Shown here: positions 1 to 15,300 of the stretch, one piece after another
How positions within the stretch are numbered: position 1 is the stretch's first letter
Layout of the letters: every line of letters starts with the position of its first letter
Made by a program: the position numbers and the translations under genes
Origin: Coptis chinensis
Lineage: Eukaryota > Streptophyta > Magnoliopsida > Ranunculales > Ranunculaceae
DNA length: 64,000 nt
NCBI GenBank assembly: GCA_015680905.1
Contig: JADFTS010000011.1
Span: 1-64,000, forward strand
Reading direction: 5' to 3'
The notes under the pieces: generated by a model
Database searches by the model: none
Seen by the model: only the letters and a program-made list of their open reading frames with translations
What the model was told of the DNA's origin: nothing

Positions 1-548
1 TCAAAAATTTGTACTCACATTTCTTTTATGAAAAGTCAATTTTAAGTTGCGCATAACTTTACTCATATGTTAGGGCTGTAAATGCCAATGTGAGGTCTTT
101 TAGGCCTAGGGCGGGATCCTTGGGATTATACATCAAGAAAGATCTCTTAAGTTGTTGTACATCGCCTTTTCTTATAACACCACCACTAAAGATAACAAAA
201 AGATTCTTGAAGTAAATATAACTGAAGGGAATGAAATCTCTCGGGTGCAACGTGTATAGCTTTGTTGTGATCTTGAGAGAGAAGATGACAATGTTTGAAC
301 GAGGATATTGCAGTCCTTGGTGCGTGAGGAATAGACATCCGTGTAGTTGATTTTGTAGTCTTGAGTTAATTTGAGATCGAATAAGGGATGGTGACTTTCC
401 TTCGATTCCAAATTTGAATTGGAAATTTGGAAATAAGATTTACTATAAGTTTTATTTTAGTGTTTTGTCTTTCATATTTGACTAAGTTGTTCACTTAGGA
501 TTATCTTTCAATGTTGAAATCTTATTTCTTTTACATGTTCTAAAAAAA

Positions 549-586
<38 letters not shown>

Positions 587-3500
587 TTTATTCGAAGAGT
601 ATAATATACAAAAAAAAAAAAAAAAAACGGCATTTTTCTTTTTTTTTTCAATTCATTTAGAGCTATACTCTAACTTAGATAAAATTTGTTGTCCACTTTT
701 AAAAAATATCTAACGGTCAATAAATGTCTAGTTTTTGCAATCATCATTTATCAAAGTTAAAAATTGTCAAACATGTTGAATTTTTGTAGGGATGTTACTT
801 ATGGTTAGTAGTTCAAATCCACAAAAAATGAGGTTTTAAATCAGTGAGCATAGGCTTTAATTTCTGTATTTTTTTTCACTGTTGTCGTTAAATTTTTAGG
901 GTTGACTTTGGAACCCCTCTTGAAAGTTTTATTTAATTTTTCATTTGAATACCTTAAGATTATGGTTAGAATACATGTACACTTTCAATCCATTTGTATA
1001 TGGGATGATTGACCTTGAAATTGTATTGGAATAAAGAAAAACATTTACATTTATTTGTTTTGAGGTGGTGTTAATTACCGATTATTTACAATAAAACATT
1101 TATGAGTATCACTTAGTGCCTTGCTTCTGTAATTGGTCACCACATTGTAAGTCTATTCTTTCCAAGATAGATGATTCATTTACAGAGTCATAACTTTTTT
1201 CTAAATTAAACATTTCTAGACGTTGGATCGGAAAAATTTGTACTCAATATTTATTTTATGAAAAAAAGTTTGAATTAAGTTATGCTATAACTTTACCTTG
1301 TTACGTTACAAATGCCACATGAGGGTCTTAGGCCTAGGGGGATCCTTGGGATTAGACATCAAAGCTAAACTTTGCATTGGATGTCGGTTTTGTTTTCTAA
1401 TTGCCGTATCATTGCCTAACATCTCTCGGATCACCTTATTTCTTGAACTGTCATAATTAATCAAGAATGCAATGCCAACATCAACATCTTTTAAGTTGTC
1501 TTATAACATCACCACTAAAGATAACAAAAAGATTCTTGAAGTAAATATAACTGAAGGGAATGGATTCTCTCGAAGGTGCAACGTGTATAGCTTTGTTGTG
1601 TTCTTGAGAGGGAAGATGACAATGTTTGAACGAGGATATTGCAGTCCTTGGTGCGTGAGGAATAGACATCCGATCTAGTTGATTTTATAGTACTGAGTTA
1701 ATTTGAGATCGAATGAGGGATGGCGACTTTCCTTCGATTCTCGTTTAATTGGAAATATGGAAATAAGTTTTACTATAAGTCTTATTTTAGTGTTTTGTCT
1801 TTCATATTTGACTAAGTTGTTCACTTAGGATTATCTTTCAATGTTGAAATCTTATTTCTTTTACTTCTTCTCAAAATAAATAATAATAATAATAAAATCT
1901 TTATTTCAAGAGTATAATATACAAATAAAAAAAAAAAAAAAAAAAATTTTTAAATTTATTTAGAGATATACTCTATAAAAAATTTGTTGTCCACTTTTGA
2001 AAAATATCTAACGGTAAAAAATGTCTAGTTTTTTGCAATCATCACTTGTCAAAGTTAAAAATTATCAAACATGTTAAATTTTTGTAGTGATGTTCCTTAT
2101 GGTTAGTAGTTCAAATCCACAAAAAATGAGGTTTTATATCAGTGAGCATAGGCTTTAATTTCTGAATTTTTTTTCACTGTTGTTGTTAATTTTTAGGTGT
2201 GACTTTGGAACCCCTCTTGAAAGTTTATTTAATTTGTCATTTGAATACCTTAAGATTATGGTTAGAATACCTGTACACTTTCAATCCTTTTGTATATGGG
2301 ATGATTGACCTTGAAATTGTATTGGAATAAAGAAAAACATTTTACATTAATTTGTTTGTGAGGTGTTGCTAATTACCGATTATTTACAATAAAACATTTA
2401 TGAGTATTACTCGATGCCTTGCTTCAGAATTGGTCACTGCATTGTCACTCTATTCTTTCCAAGATAGATGATTCAATTCTGAGAGTCATAACTTTTTCTA
2501 AATTAAGCATTTCTAGACGTTGGATCGGAAAATTTGTACTCAATATTTCTTTTATGAAAAAGTTTGAATTAAGTTGCGCATAACTTTACCTTGTTACGTT
2601 GCAAATGCCACATGAGGGTCTTAGGCCTAGGCGGGATCCTTGGGATTAGACATCAAGCAAAACTTTGCATTGGGTGTCGGTTTGTTTCTAATTGCCGGTA
2701 TCATTGCCTAACATCTCTCAGATCACCTTAATTCTTGAACTATCATAATTAATCAAGAATGCAATGCCAAAGATCTTTTAAGTTGTTGTACATCGCTTCT
2801 CTTATAACACCACCACTAAAGATAACAAAAAGATTCTTGAAGTAAATATAACTGAAGGGAATGGATTCTCTCTCAAGGTGCAACGTGTATAGCATTGTTG
2901 TGATCTTGAGAGGAAAAGATGACAATGTTTGAACGAGGATATTGCAGTCCTTGGTGCGTGAGGAATAGACATCCGTGTAGTTGATTTTATAGTCTCGAAA
3001 GTTAATTTGAGATCGAATAAGGGATGGCGACTTTTCTTCGATTCCCCGCTGAATTGGAAATTTGGAAATAAGTTTTACTATAAGTTTTATTTTAGTGTTT
3101 TGTCTTTCATATTTGACTAAGTTGTTCACTTAGGATTATCTTTCAATGTTGAAATGTTATTTCTTTTACATGATCTCTCAAAAAAAAAAAAAAATTTTTT
3201 TTTTTTTTTTTAAAAAAAATCATTTAGAGATATACTCTAACTTAGATAAAATTTGTAGTCCACTTTTAAAAAATAACTAACGGTCAAAAAATGTCTAGTT
3301 TTTGCAATCATCATTTGTCAAAGTTAAAAATTGTCAAACATGTTGAATTTTTGTAGAGATGTTTCTTATTGTTAGTAGTTCAAATCCTAAAAAAATGAGG
3401 TTTTAAATCAGGTGAGCGTAGGCTTTAATTTTTGATTTTTTCACTGTTGTTGGTAAATTTTTAGGTGTGACTTTGGAACCCCTCTTGAAAATTTTATTTA

Positions 3501-4437
3501 ATTTGTCAGTTGAATACCTTCAGATTAAGGTTATTATACCTGTACACTTTCACTCCTTTTGTATATGGGATGATTGACATTGAAATTGTATTGGAATAAA
3601 GAAAAATATTTACATTAATTTGTTTGTGAGGTGTTACTAATTTATGATTATTTACAATAAAACATTTATGAGTATTATTCAATGCCTTGCTTCGTAAATT
3701 GGTCACCGCATTGTCAGTTTATTCTTTCCAAGATAGATGATTCATTTTCATAGTCATAAATCTTTCTAAATTAAGCATTTATAGACGTTGGATCGGAAAA
3801 TTTGTACTCAATATTTCTTTTATGAAAAAGTTTGATTTAAGTTGCGCATAACTTTACCATGTTAGGTTGCAAATGCCACAGGAGGGTCTTAGGCCTAAAA
3901 GGGGATCCTTGGGATTATACATCAAGCTAAACTTTGCATTGGGTGTCGGTTTGTTTCTAATTGCCGGTATCATTGCCTAACATCTACGAGATCACCTTAT
4001 TTCTTGAACTGTCATAATTAATCAAGACTGCAATGCCAGCATCTCTTAAGTTGTTGTACATCAGCTTTTCTTATAACACCACCACTAAAGATAACAAAAA
4101 GATTCTTGAAGTAAATATAACTGAAGGGAATGAATTCTCTCGAAGGTGCAACGTGTATAGCTTTGTTGTGATCTTGAGAGAGAAGATGACAATGTTTGAA
4201 CGAGGATATTGCAGTCCTTGGTGCGTGAGGAATAGACATCCGGTGTAGTTGATTTTGTAGTACTGAGTTAATTTGAGATCGAATAAGGGATGGTGACTTT
4301 CCTTCGATTCCAGTTGAATTGGAAATTTGGAAATAAGATTTACTATAAGTTTTATTTTAGTGTTTTGTCTTTCATATTTGACTAAGTTGTTCACTTAGGA
4401 TTATCTTTCAATGTTGAAATCTTATTTCTTTTACATG

Positions 4438-4482
<45 letters not shown>

Positions 4483-7400
4483 TTATTCGAAGAGTATAAT
4501 ATACAAAAAAAAAAAAAAAAAAAAAACGGCATTTTTTCTTTTTTTTTTTCAATTCATTTAGAGATATACTCTAACTTAGATAAAATTTGTTGTCCACTTT
4601 TAAAAAATATCTAACGGTCAATAAATGTCTAGTTTTTGCAATCATCATTTATCAAAGTTAAAAATTGTCAAACATGTTGAATTTTTGTAGGGATGTTCCT
4701 TATGGTTAGTAGTTCAAATCCACAAAAAATGAGGTTTTAAATCAGTGAGCATAGGCTTTAATTTCTGTATTTTTTTCACTATTGTCGTTAAATTTTTAGG
4801 GTTGACTTTGGAACCCCTCTTGAAAGTTTTATTTAATTTGTCATTTGAATACCTTAAGATTATGGTTAGAATACATGTACACTTTCAATCCATTTGTATA
4901 TGGGATGATTGACCTTGAAATTGTATTGGAATAAAGAAAAACATTTACATTTATTTGTTTTTGAGGTGTTGCTAATTACCGATTATTTACAATAAAACAT
5001 TTATGAGTATCACTCAGTGCCTTGCTTCTGTAATTGGTCACCACATTGTAAGTCTATTCTTTCCAAGATAGATGATTCATTTACAGAGTCATAACTTTTT
5101 TCTAAATTAAACATTTCTAGACGTTGGATCGGAAAATTTGTACTCAATATTTATTTTATGAAAAAGTTTGAATTAAGTTGCGCATAACTTTACCTTGTTA
5201 CGTTGCAAATGCCACATGAGGGTCTTAGGCCTAGGCGGGATCCTTGGGATTAGACATCAAGCTAAACTTTGCATTGGATGTCGGTTTGTTTCTAATTGCC
5301 GGTATCATTGCCTAACATCTCTCAGATCACCTTATTTCTTGAACTGTCATAATTAATCAAGAATGCAATGCCAACATCTTTTAAGTTGTTGTACATCAGC
5401 TTCTCTTATAACACCACCACTAAAGATAACAAAAAGATTCTTGAAGTAAATATAACTGAAGGGAATGGATTCTCTCGAAGGTGCAATGTGTATAGCTTTG
5501 TTGTGTTCTTGAGAGGGAAGATGACAATGTTTGAACGAGGATATTGCAGTCCTTGGTGCGTGAGGAATAGACATCCGGTCTAGTTGATTTTATAGTACTG
5601 AGTTAATTTGAGATCGAATGAGGGATGGCGACTTTCCTTCGATTCCCGTTTAATTGGAAATATGGAAATAAGTTTTACTATAAGTTTTATTTTAGTGTTT
5701 TGTCTTTCATATTTGACTAAGTTGTTCACTTAGGATTATCTTTCAATGTTGAAATCTTATTTCTTTTACTTCTTCTCAAAAATAAATAATAATAATAATA
5801 AAATCTTTTATTCGAAGAGTATAATATACAAATAAAAAAAAAAAAAAAAGGAAAAAAAATTTTAAATTTATTTAGAGATATACTCTAACTTAGATAAAAT
5901 TTGTTGTCCACTTTTGAAAAAATATCTAACGGTAAAAAAATGTCTAGTTTTTGCAATCATCACTTGTCAAAGTTAAAAATTATCAAACATGTTAAATTTT
6001 TGTAGTGATGTTCCTTATGGTTAGTAGTTCAAATCCACAAAAAATGAGGTTTTATATCAATGAGCATAGGCTTTAATTTCTGAATTTTTTTTCACTGTTG
6101 TTGTTAATTTTTAGGTGTGACTTTGGAACCCCTCTTGAAAGTTTATTTAATTTGTCATTTGAATACCTTAAGATTATGGTTAGAATACCTGTACACTTTC
6201 AATCCTTTTGTATATGGGATGATTGACCTTGAAATTGTATTGGAATAAAGAAAAACATTTACATTAATTTGTTTGTGAGGTGTTGCTAATTACCGATTAT
6301 TTACAATAAAACATTTATGAGTATTACTCAGTGCCTTGCTTCTGTAATTGGTCACTGCATTGTCACTCTATTCTTTCCAAGATAGATGATTCAATTACAG
6401 AGTCATAACTTTTTTTCTAAATTAAGCATTTCTAGACGTTGGATCGGAAAATTTGTACTCAATATTTCTTTTATGAAAAAGTTTGAATTAAGTTGCGCAT
6501 AACTTTACCTTGTTACGTTGCAAATGCCACATGAGGGTCTTAGGCCTAGGCGGGATCCTTGGGATTAGACATCAAGCAAAACTTTGCATTGGGTGTCGGT
6601 TTGTTTCTAATTGCCGGTATCATTGCCTAACATCTCTCAGATCACCTTAATTCTTGAACTATCATAATTAATCAAGAATGCAATGCCAGCATCTTTTAAG
6701 TTGTTGTACATCAGCTTCTCTTATAACACCACCACTAAAGATAACAAAAAGATTCTTGAAGTAAATATAACTGAAGGGAATGGATTCTCTCGAAGGTGCA
6801 ACGTGTATAGCATTGTTGTGATCTTGAGAGGAAAGATGACAATGTTTGACCGAGGATATTGCAGTCCTTGGTGCGTGAGGAATAGACATCCGGTGTAGTT
6901 GATTTTATAGTACTGAGTTAATTTGAGATCGAATAAGGGATGGCGACTTTTCTTCGATTCCCGTTGAATTGGAAATTTGGAAATAAGTTTTACTATAAGT
7001 TTTATTTTAGTGTTTTGTCTTTCATATTTGACTAAGTTGTTCACTTAGGATTATCTTTCAATGTTGAAATGTTATTTCTTTTACATGTTCTCAAAAAAAA
7101 AAAAAAAAAAAATTTTTTAGTTTTTTTTTAAAAAAAAATTTAGAGATATACTCTAACTTAGATAAAATTTGTTGTCCACTTTTAAAAAATAACTAACGGT
7201 CAAAAAATGTCTAGTTTTTGCAATCATCATTTGTCAAAGTTAAAAATTGTCAAACATGTTGAATTTTTGTAGAGATGTTTCTTATGGTTAGTAGTTCAAA
7301 TCCTGAAAAAATGAGGTTTTAAATCAGTGAGCATAGGCTTTAATTTCTGGATTTTTTTCACTGTTGTTGGTAAATTTTTAGGTGTGACTTTGGAACCCCT

Positions 7401-8352
7401 CTTGAAAATTTTATTTAATTTGTCGGTTGAATACCTTCAGATTATGGTTATTATACCTGTACACTTTCACTCCTTTTGTATATGGGATGATTGACATTGA
7501 AATTGTATTGGAATAAAGAAAAATATTTACATTAATTTGTTTGTGAGGTGTTACTAATTTATGATTATTTACAATAAAACATTTATGAGTATTATTCAAT
7601 GCCTTGCTTCTGTAATTGGTCACCGCATTGTCAGTTTATTCTTTCCAAGATAGATGATTCATTTTCATAGTCATAAATCTTTCTAAATTAAGCATTTATA
7701 GACGTTGGATCGGAAAATTTGTACTCAATATTTCTTTTATGAAAAAGTTTGATTTAAGTTGCGCATAACTTTACCATGTTAGGTTGCAAATGCCACAGGA
7801 GGGTCTTAGGCCTAGGCGGGATCCTTGGGATTATACATCAAGCTAAACTTTGCATTGGGTGTCGGTTTGTTTCTAATTGCCGGTATCATTGCCTAACATC
7901 TACGAGATCACCTTATTTCTTGAACTGTCAGAATTAATCAAGACTGCAATGCCAGCATCTCTTAAGTTGTTGTACATCAGCTTTTCTTATAACACCACCA
8001 CTAAAGATAACAAAAAGATTCTTGAAGTAAATATAACTGAAGGGAATGAATTCTCTCGAAGGTGCAACGTGTATAGCTTTGTTGTGATCTTGAGAGAAAA
8101 GATGACAATGTTTGAACGAGGATATTGCAGTCCTTGGTGCGTGAGGAATAGACATCCGGTGTAGTTGATTTTGTAGTACTGAGTTAATTTGAGATCGAAT
8201 AAGGGATGGTGACTTTCCTTCGATTCAGTTGAATTGGAAATTTGGAAATAAGATTTACTATAAGTTTTATTTTAGTGTTTTGTCTTTCATATTTGACTAA
8301 GTTGTTCACTTAGGATTATCTTTCAATGTTGAAATCTTATTTCTTTTACATG

Positions 8353-8409
<57 letters not shown>

Positions 8410-11400
8410 TTTATTCGAAGAGTATAATATACAAAAAAAAAAAAAAAAAAAAATTTTTTTCTTTTTTTTTTTTTTCAATTCATTTAGAGATATACTCTAA
8501 CTTAGATAAAATTTGTTGTCCACTTTTAAAAAATATCTAACGGTCAATAAATGTCTAGTTTTTGCAATCATCATTTATCAAAGTTAAAAATTGTCAAACA
8601 TGTTGAATTTTTGTAGGGATGTTCCTTATGGTTAGTAGTTCAAATCCACAAAAAATGAGGTTTTAAATCAGTGAGCATAGGCTTTAATTTCTGTATTTTT
8701 TTTCACTGTTGTCGTTAAATTTTTAGGGTTGACTTTGGAACCCCTCTTGAAAGTTTTATTTAATTTGTCATTTGAATACCTTAAGATTATGGTTAGAATA
8801 CATGTACACTTTCAATCCATTTGTATATGGGATGATTGACCTTGAAATTGTATTGGAATAAAGAAAAACATTTACATTTATTTGTTTTTGAGGTGTTGCT
8901 AATTACCGATTATTTACAATAAAACATTTATGATTATCACTCAGTGCCTTGCTTCTGTAATTGGTCACCACATTGTAAGTCTATTCTTTCCAAGATAGAT
9001 GATTCATTTACAGAGTCATAACTTTTTTCTAAATTAAACATTTCTAGACGTTGGATCGGAAAATTTGTACTCAATATTTATTTTATGAAAAAGTTTGAAT
9101 TAAGTTGCGCATAACTTTACCTTGTTACGTTGCAAATGCCACATGAGGGTCTTAGGCCTAGGCGGGATCCTTGGGATTAGACATCAAGCTAAACTTTGCA
9201 TTGGATGTCGGTTTGTTTCTAATTGCCGGTATCATTGCCTAACATCTCTCAGATCACCTTATTTCTTGAACTGTCATAATTAATCAAGAATGCAATGCCA
9301 ACATCTTTTAAGTTGTTGTACATCAGCTTCTCTTATAACACCACCACTAAAGATAACAAAAAGATTCTTGAAGTAAATATAACTGAAGGGAATGGATTCT
9401 CTCGAAGGTGCAACGTGTATAGCTTTGTTGTGTTCTTGAGAGGGAAGATGACAATGTTTGAACGAGGATATTGCAGTCCTTGGTGCGTGAGGAATAGACA
9501 TCCGGTCTAGTTGATTTTATAGTACTGAGTTAATTTGAGATCGAATGAGGGATGGCGACTTTCCTTCGATTCCCGTTTAATTGGAAATATGGAAATAAGT
9601 TTTACTATAAGTTTTATTTTAGTGTTTTGTCTTTCATATTTGACTAAGTTGTTCACTTAGGATTATCTTTCAATGTTGAAATCTTATTTCTTTTACTTCT
9701 TCTAAAAAATAAATAATAATAATAATAAAATCTTTTATTCGAAGAGTATAATATACAAATAAAAAACAAAAAAAAAGGAAAAAAAAAATTTAAATTTATT
9801 TAGAGATATACTCTAACTTAGATAAAATTTGTTGTCCACTTTTGAAAAAATATCTAACGGTAAAAAAATGTCTAGTTTTTGCAATCATCACTTGTCAAAG
9901 TTAAAAATTATCAAACATGTTAAATTTTTGTAGTGATGTTCCTTATGGTTAGTAGTTCAAATCCACAAAAAATGAGGTTTTATATCAGTGAGCATAGGCT
10001 TTAATTTCTGAATTTTTTTTTTTCATTTGTTGTTAATTTTAGGTGTGACTTTGGAACCCCTCTTGAAAGTTTATTTAATTTGTCATTTGAATACCTTAAG
10101 ATTATGGTTAGAATACATGTACACTTTCAATCCTTTTGTATATGGGATGATTGACCTTGAAATTGTATTGGAATAAAGAAAAACATTTACATTAATTTGT
10201 TTGTGAGGTGTTGCTAATTACCGATTATTTACAATAAAACATTTATGAGTATTACTCGATTGCCTTTGCTTCAGTAATTGGTCACTTTGCATTGTCACTC
10301 TATTCTTTCCAAGATAGATGATTCAATTCTGAGTCATAACTTTTTTTCTAAATTAAGCATTTCTAGACGTTGGATCGGAAAATTTGTACTCAATATTTCT
10401 TTTATGAAAAAGTTTGAATTAAGTTGCGCATAACTTTACCTTGTTACGTTGCAAATGCCACATGAGGGTCTTAGGCCTAGGCGGGATCCTTGGGATTAGA
10501 CATCAAGCAAAACTTTGCATTGGGTGTCGGTTTGTTTCTAATTGCCGGTATCATTGCCTAACATCTCTCAGATCACCTTAATTCTTGAACTATCATAATT
10601 AATCAAGAATGCAATGCCAGCATCTTTTAAGTTGTTGTACATCAGCTTCTCTTATAACACCACCACTAAAGATAACAAAAAGATTCTTGAAGTAAATATA
10701 ACTGAAGGGAATGGATTCTCTCGAAGGTGCAACGTGTATAGCATTGTTGTGATCTTGAGAGGAAAGATGACAATGTTTGACCGAGGATATTGCAGTCCTT
10801 GGTGCGTGAGGAATAGACATCCGGTGTAGTTGATTTTATAGTACTGAGTTAATTTGAGATCGAATAAGGGATGGCGACTTTTCTTCGATTCCCGTTGAAT
10901 TGGAAATTTGGAAATAAGTTTTACTATAAGTTTTATTTTAGTGTTTTGTCTTTCATATTTGACTAAGTTGTTCACTTAGGATTATCTTTCAATGTTGAAA
11001 TGTTATTTCTTTTACATGTTCTCAAAAAAAAAAAAAAAAAAAAAATTTTTTAGTTTTTTTTTTAAAAAAAAAAAATCATTTAGAGATATACTCTAACTTA
11101 GATAAAATTTGTAGTCCACTTTTAAAAAATAACTAACGGTCAAAAAATGTCTAGTTTTTGCAATCATCATTTGTCAAAGTTAAAAATTGTCAAACATGTT
11201 GAATTTTTGTAGAGATGTTTCTTATTGTTAGTAGTTCAAATCCTGAAAAAATGAGGTTTTAAATCAGTGAGCGTAGGCTTTAATTTCTGGATTTTTTTCA
11301 CTGTTGTTGGTAAATTTTTAGGTGTGACTTTGGAACCCCTCTTGAAAATTTTATTTAATTTGTCAGTTGAATACCTTCAGATTAAGGTTATTATACCTGT

Positions 11401-12315
11401 ACACTTTCACTCCTTTTGTATATGGGATGATTGACATTGAAATTGTATTGGAATAAAGAAAAATATTTACATTAATTTGTTTGTGAGGTGTTACTAATTT
11501 ATGATTATTTACAATAAAACATTTATGAGTATTATTCAATGCCTTGCTTCTGTAATTGGTCACCGCATTGTCAGTTTATTCTTTCCAAGATAGATGATTC
11601 ATTTTCATAGTCATAAATCTTTCTAAATTAAGCATTTATAGACGTTGGATCGGAAAATTTGTACTCAATATTTCTTTTATGAAAAAGTTTGATTTAAGTT
11701 AGCATAACTTTACCATGTTAGGTTGCAAATGCCACAGGAGGGTCTTAGGCCTAGGCGGGATCCTTGGGATTATACATCAAGCTAAACTTTTCATTGGGTG
11801 TCGGTTTGTTTCTAATTGCCGGTATCATTGCCTAACATCTACGAGATCACCTTATTTCTTGAACTGTCAGAATTAATCAAGACTGCAATGCCAGCATCTC
11901 TTAAGTTGTTGTACATCAGCTTTTCTTATAACACCACCACTAAAGATAACAAAAAGATTCTTGAAGTAAATATAACTGAAGGGAATGAAATCTCTCGAAG
12001 GTGCAACGTGTATAGCTTTGTTGTGATCTTGAGAGAGAAGATGACAATGTTTGAACGAGGATATTGCAGTCCTTGGTGCGTGAGGAATAGACATCCGGTG
12101 TAGTTGATTTTGTAGTACTGAGTTAATTTGAGATCGAATAAGGGATGGTGACTTTCCTTCGATTCCAGTTGAATTGGAAATTTGGAAATAAGATTTACTA
12201 TAAGTTTTATTTTAGTGTTTTGTCTTTCATATTTGACTAAGTTGTTCACTTAGGATTATCTTTCAATGTTGAAATCTTATTTCTTTTACATGTTCTAAAA
12301 AAAAAATTTAAAAAA

Positions 12316-12377
<62 letters not shown>

Positions 12378-15300
12378 TTTATTCGAAGAGTATAATATAA
12401 AAAAAAAAGAAAAAAAAAAAATTTTTTTTTTTTTTTTTTTCAATTCATTTAGAGATATACTCTAACTTAGATAAAATTTGTTGTCCACTTTTAAAAAATA
12501 TCTAACGGTCAATAAATGTCTAGTTTTTGCAATCATCATTTATCAAAGTTAAAAATTGTCAAACATGTTGAATTTTTGTAGGGATGTTCCTTATGGTTAG
12601 TAGTTCAAATCCACAAAAAATGAGGTTTTAAATCAGTGAGCATAGGCTTTAATTTCTGTATTTTTTTTCTCTGTTGTCGTTAAATTTTTTAGGGTTGACT
12701 TTGGAACCCCTCTTGAAAGTTTTATTTAATTTGTCATTTGAATACCTTAAGATTATGGTTAGAATACATGTACACTTTCAATCCATTTGTATATGGGATG
12801 ATTGACCTTGAAATTGTATTGGAATAAAGAAAAACATTTACATTTATTTGTTTTTGAGGTGTTGCTAATTACCGATTATTTACAATAAAACATTTATGAG
12901 TATCACTCAGTGCCTTGCTTCTGTAATTGGTCACCACATTGTAAGTCTATTCTTTCCAAGATAGATGATTCATTTACAGAGTCATAACTTTTTTCTAAAT
13001 TAAACATTTCTAGACGTTGGATCGGAAAATTTGTACTCAATATTTATTTTATGAAAAAGTTTGAATTAAGTTGCGCATAACTTTACCTTGTTACGTTGCA
13101 AATGCCACATGAGGGTCTTAGGCCTAGGCGGGATCCTTGGGATTAGACATCAAGCTAAACTTTGCATTGGATGTCGGTTTGTTTCTAATTGCCGGTATCA
13201 TTGCCTAACATCTCTCAGATCACCTTATTTCTTGAACTGTCATAATTAATCAAGAATGCAATGCCAACATCTTTTAAGTTGTTGTACATCACCACTAAAG
13301 ATAACAAAAAGATTCTTGAAGTAAATATAACTGAAGGGAATGGATTCTCTCGAAGGTGCAACGTGTATAGCTTTGTTGTGTTCTTGAGAGGGAAGATGAC
13401 AATGTTTGAACGAGGATATTGCAGTCCTTGGTGCGTGAGGAATAGACATCCGGTCTAGTTGATTTTATAGTACTGAGTTAATTTGAGATCGAATGAGGGA
13501 TGGCGACTTTCCTTCGATTCCCGTTTAATTGGAAATATGGAAATAAGTTTTACTATAAGTTTTATTTTAGTGTTTTGTCTTTCATATTTGACTAAGTTGT
13601 TCACTTAGGATTATCTTTCAATGTTGAAATCTTATTTCTTTTACTTCTTCTCAAAAATAAATAATAATAATAATAAAATCTTTTATTCGAAGAGTATAAT
13701 ATACAAATAAAAAACAAAAAAAAAAAAAAAAAAATTAAATTTATTTAGAGATATACTCTAACTTAGATAAAATTTGTTGTCCACTTTTGAAAAAATATCT
13801 AACGGTAAAAAAATGTCTAGTTTTTGCAATCATCACTTGTCAAAGTTAAAAATTATCAAACATGTTAAATTTTTGTAGTGATGTTCCTTATGGTTAGTAG
13901 TTCAAATCCACAAAAAATGAGGTTTTATATCAGTGAGCATAGGCTTTAATTTCTGAATTTTTTTTCACTGTTGTTGTTAATTTTTAGGTGTGACTTTGGA
14001 ACCCCTCTTGAAAGTTTATTTAATTTGTCATTTGAATACCTTAAGATTATGGTTAGAATACCTGTACACTTTCAATCCTTTTGTATATGGGATGATTGAC
14101 CTTGAAATTGTATTGGAATAAAGAAAAACATTTACATTAATTTGTTTGTGAGGTGTTGCTAATTACCGATTATTTACAATAAAACATTTATGAGTATTAT
14201 TACTCGATTGCTTCTCAGAATTGGTCACTTGCATTGTCACTCTATTCTTTCCAAGATAGATGATTCAATTACAGAGTCATAACTTTTTTCTAAATTAAGC
14301 ATTTCTAGACGTTGGATCGGAAAATTTGTACTCAATATTTCTTTTATGAAAAAGTTTGAATTAAGTTAATATAACTTACCTTGTTACGTTGCAAATGCCA
14401 CATGAGGGTCTTAGGCCTAAGGGATCCTTGGGATTAGACATCAAGCAAAACTTTGCATTGGGTGTCGGTTTGTTTCTAATTGCCGGTATCATTGCCTAAC
14501 ATCTCTCAGATCACCTTAATTCTTGAACTATCATAATTAATCAAGAATGCAATGCCAGCATCTTTTAAGTTGTTGTACATCAGCTTCTCTTATAACACCA
14601 CCACTAAAGATAACAAAAAGATTCTTGAAGTAAATATAATTGAAGGGAATGGATTCTCTCGAAGGTGCAACGTGTATAGCTTTGTTGTGATCTTGAGAGG
14701 AAAGATGACAATGTTTGACCGAGGATATTGCAGTCCTTGGTGCGTGAGGAATAGACATCCGGTGTAGTTGATTTTATAGTACTGAGTTAATTTGAGATCG
14801 AATAAGGGATGGCGACTTTTCTTCGATTCCCGTTGAATTGGAAATTTGGAAATAAGTTTTACTATAAGTTTTATTTTAGTGTTTTGTCTTTCATATTTGA
14901 CTAAGTTGTTCACTTAGGATTATCTTTCTATGTTGAAATCTTATTTCTTTTACATGTTCTCAAAAAAAAAAAAAAAAAAACTTTTTTCAGAGAGTATAAT
15001 ATACAAAATAAATAAAAAATAAAAACTGGAATTTTTTTTTTTTTTTTAAATTCATTTAGAAATATACTCTAACTTAGTTAAAATTTGTTGTCCACTTTTA
15101 AAAAATAACTAATGGTCAAAAAATGTCTAGTTTTGGCAATCATCATTTGTCAAAGTTCAAAATTGTCAAAAATGTTGAATTTTTGTAGAGATGTTCCTTA
15201 TGGTTAGTAGTTCAAATCCACAAAAAATGAGGTTTTAAATCTGTGAGCATAGGCTTTAATTTCTGGATTTTTTTTCACTGTTGTCGGTAAATTTTTAGGT

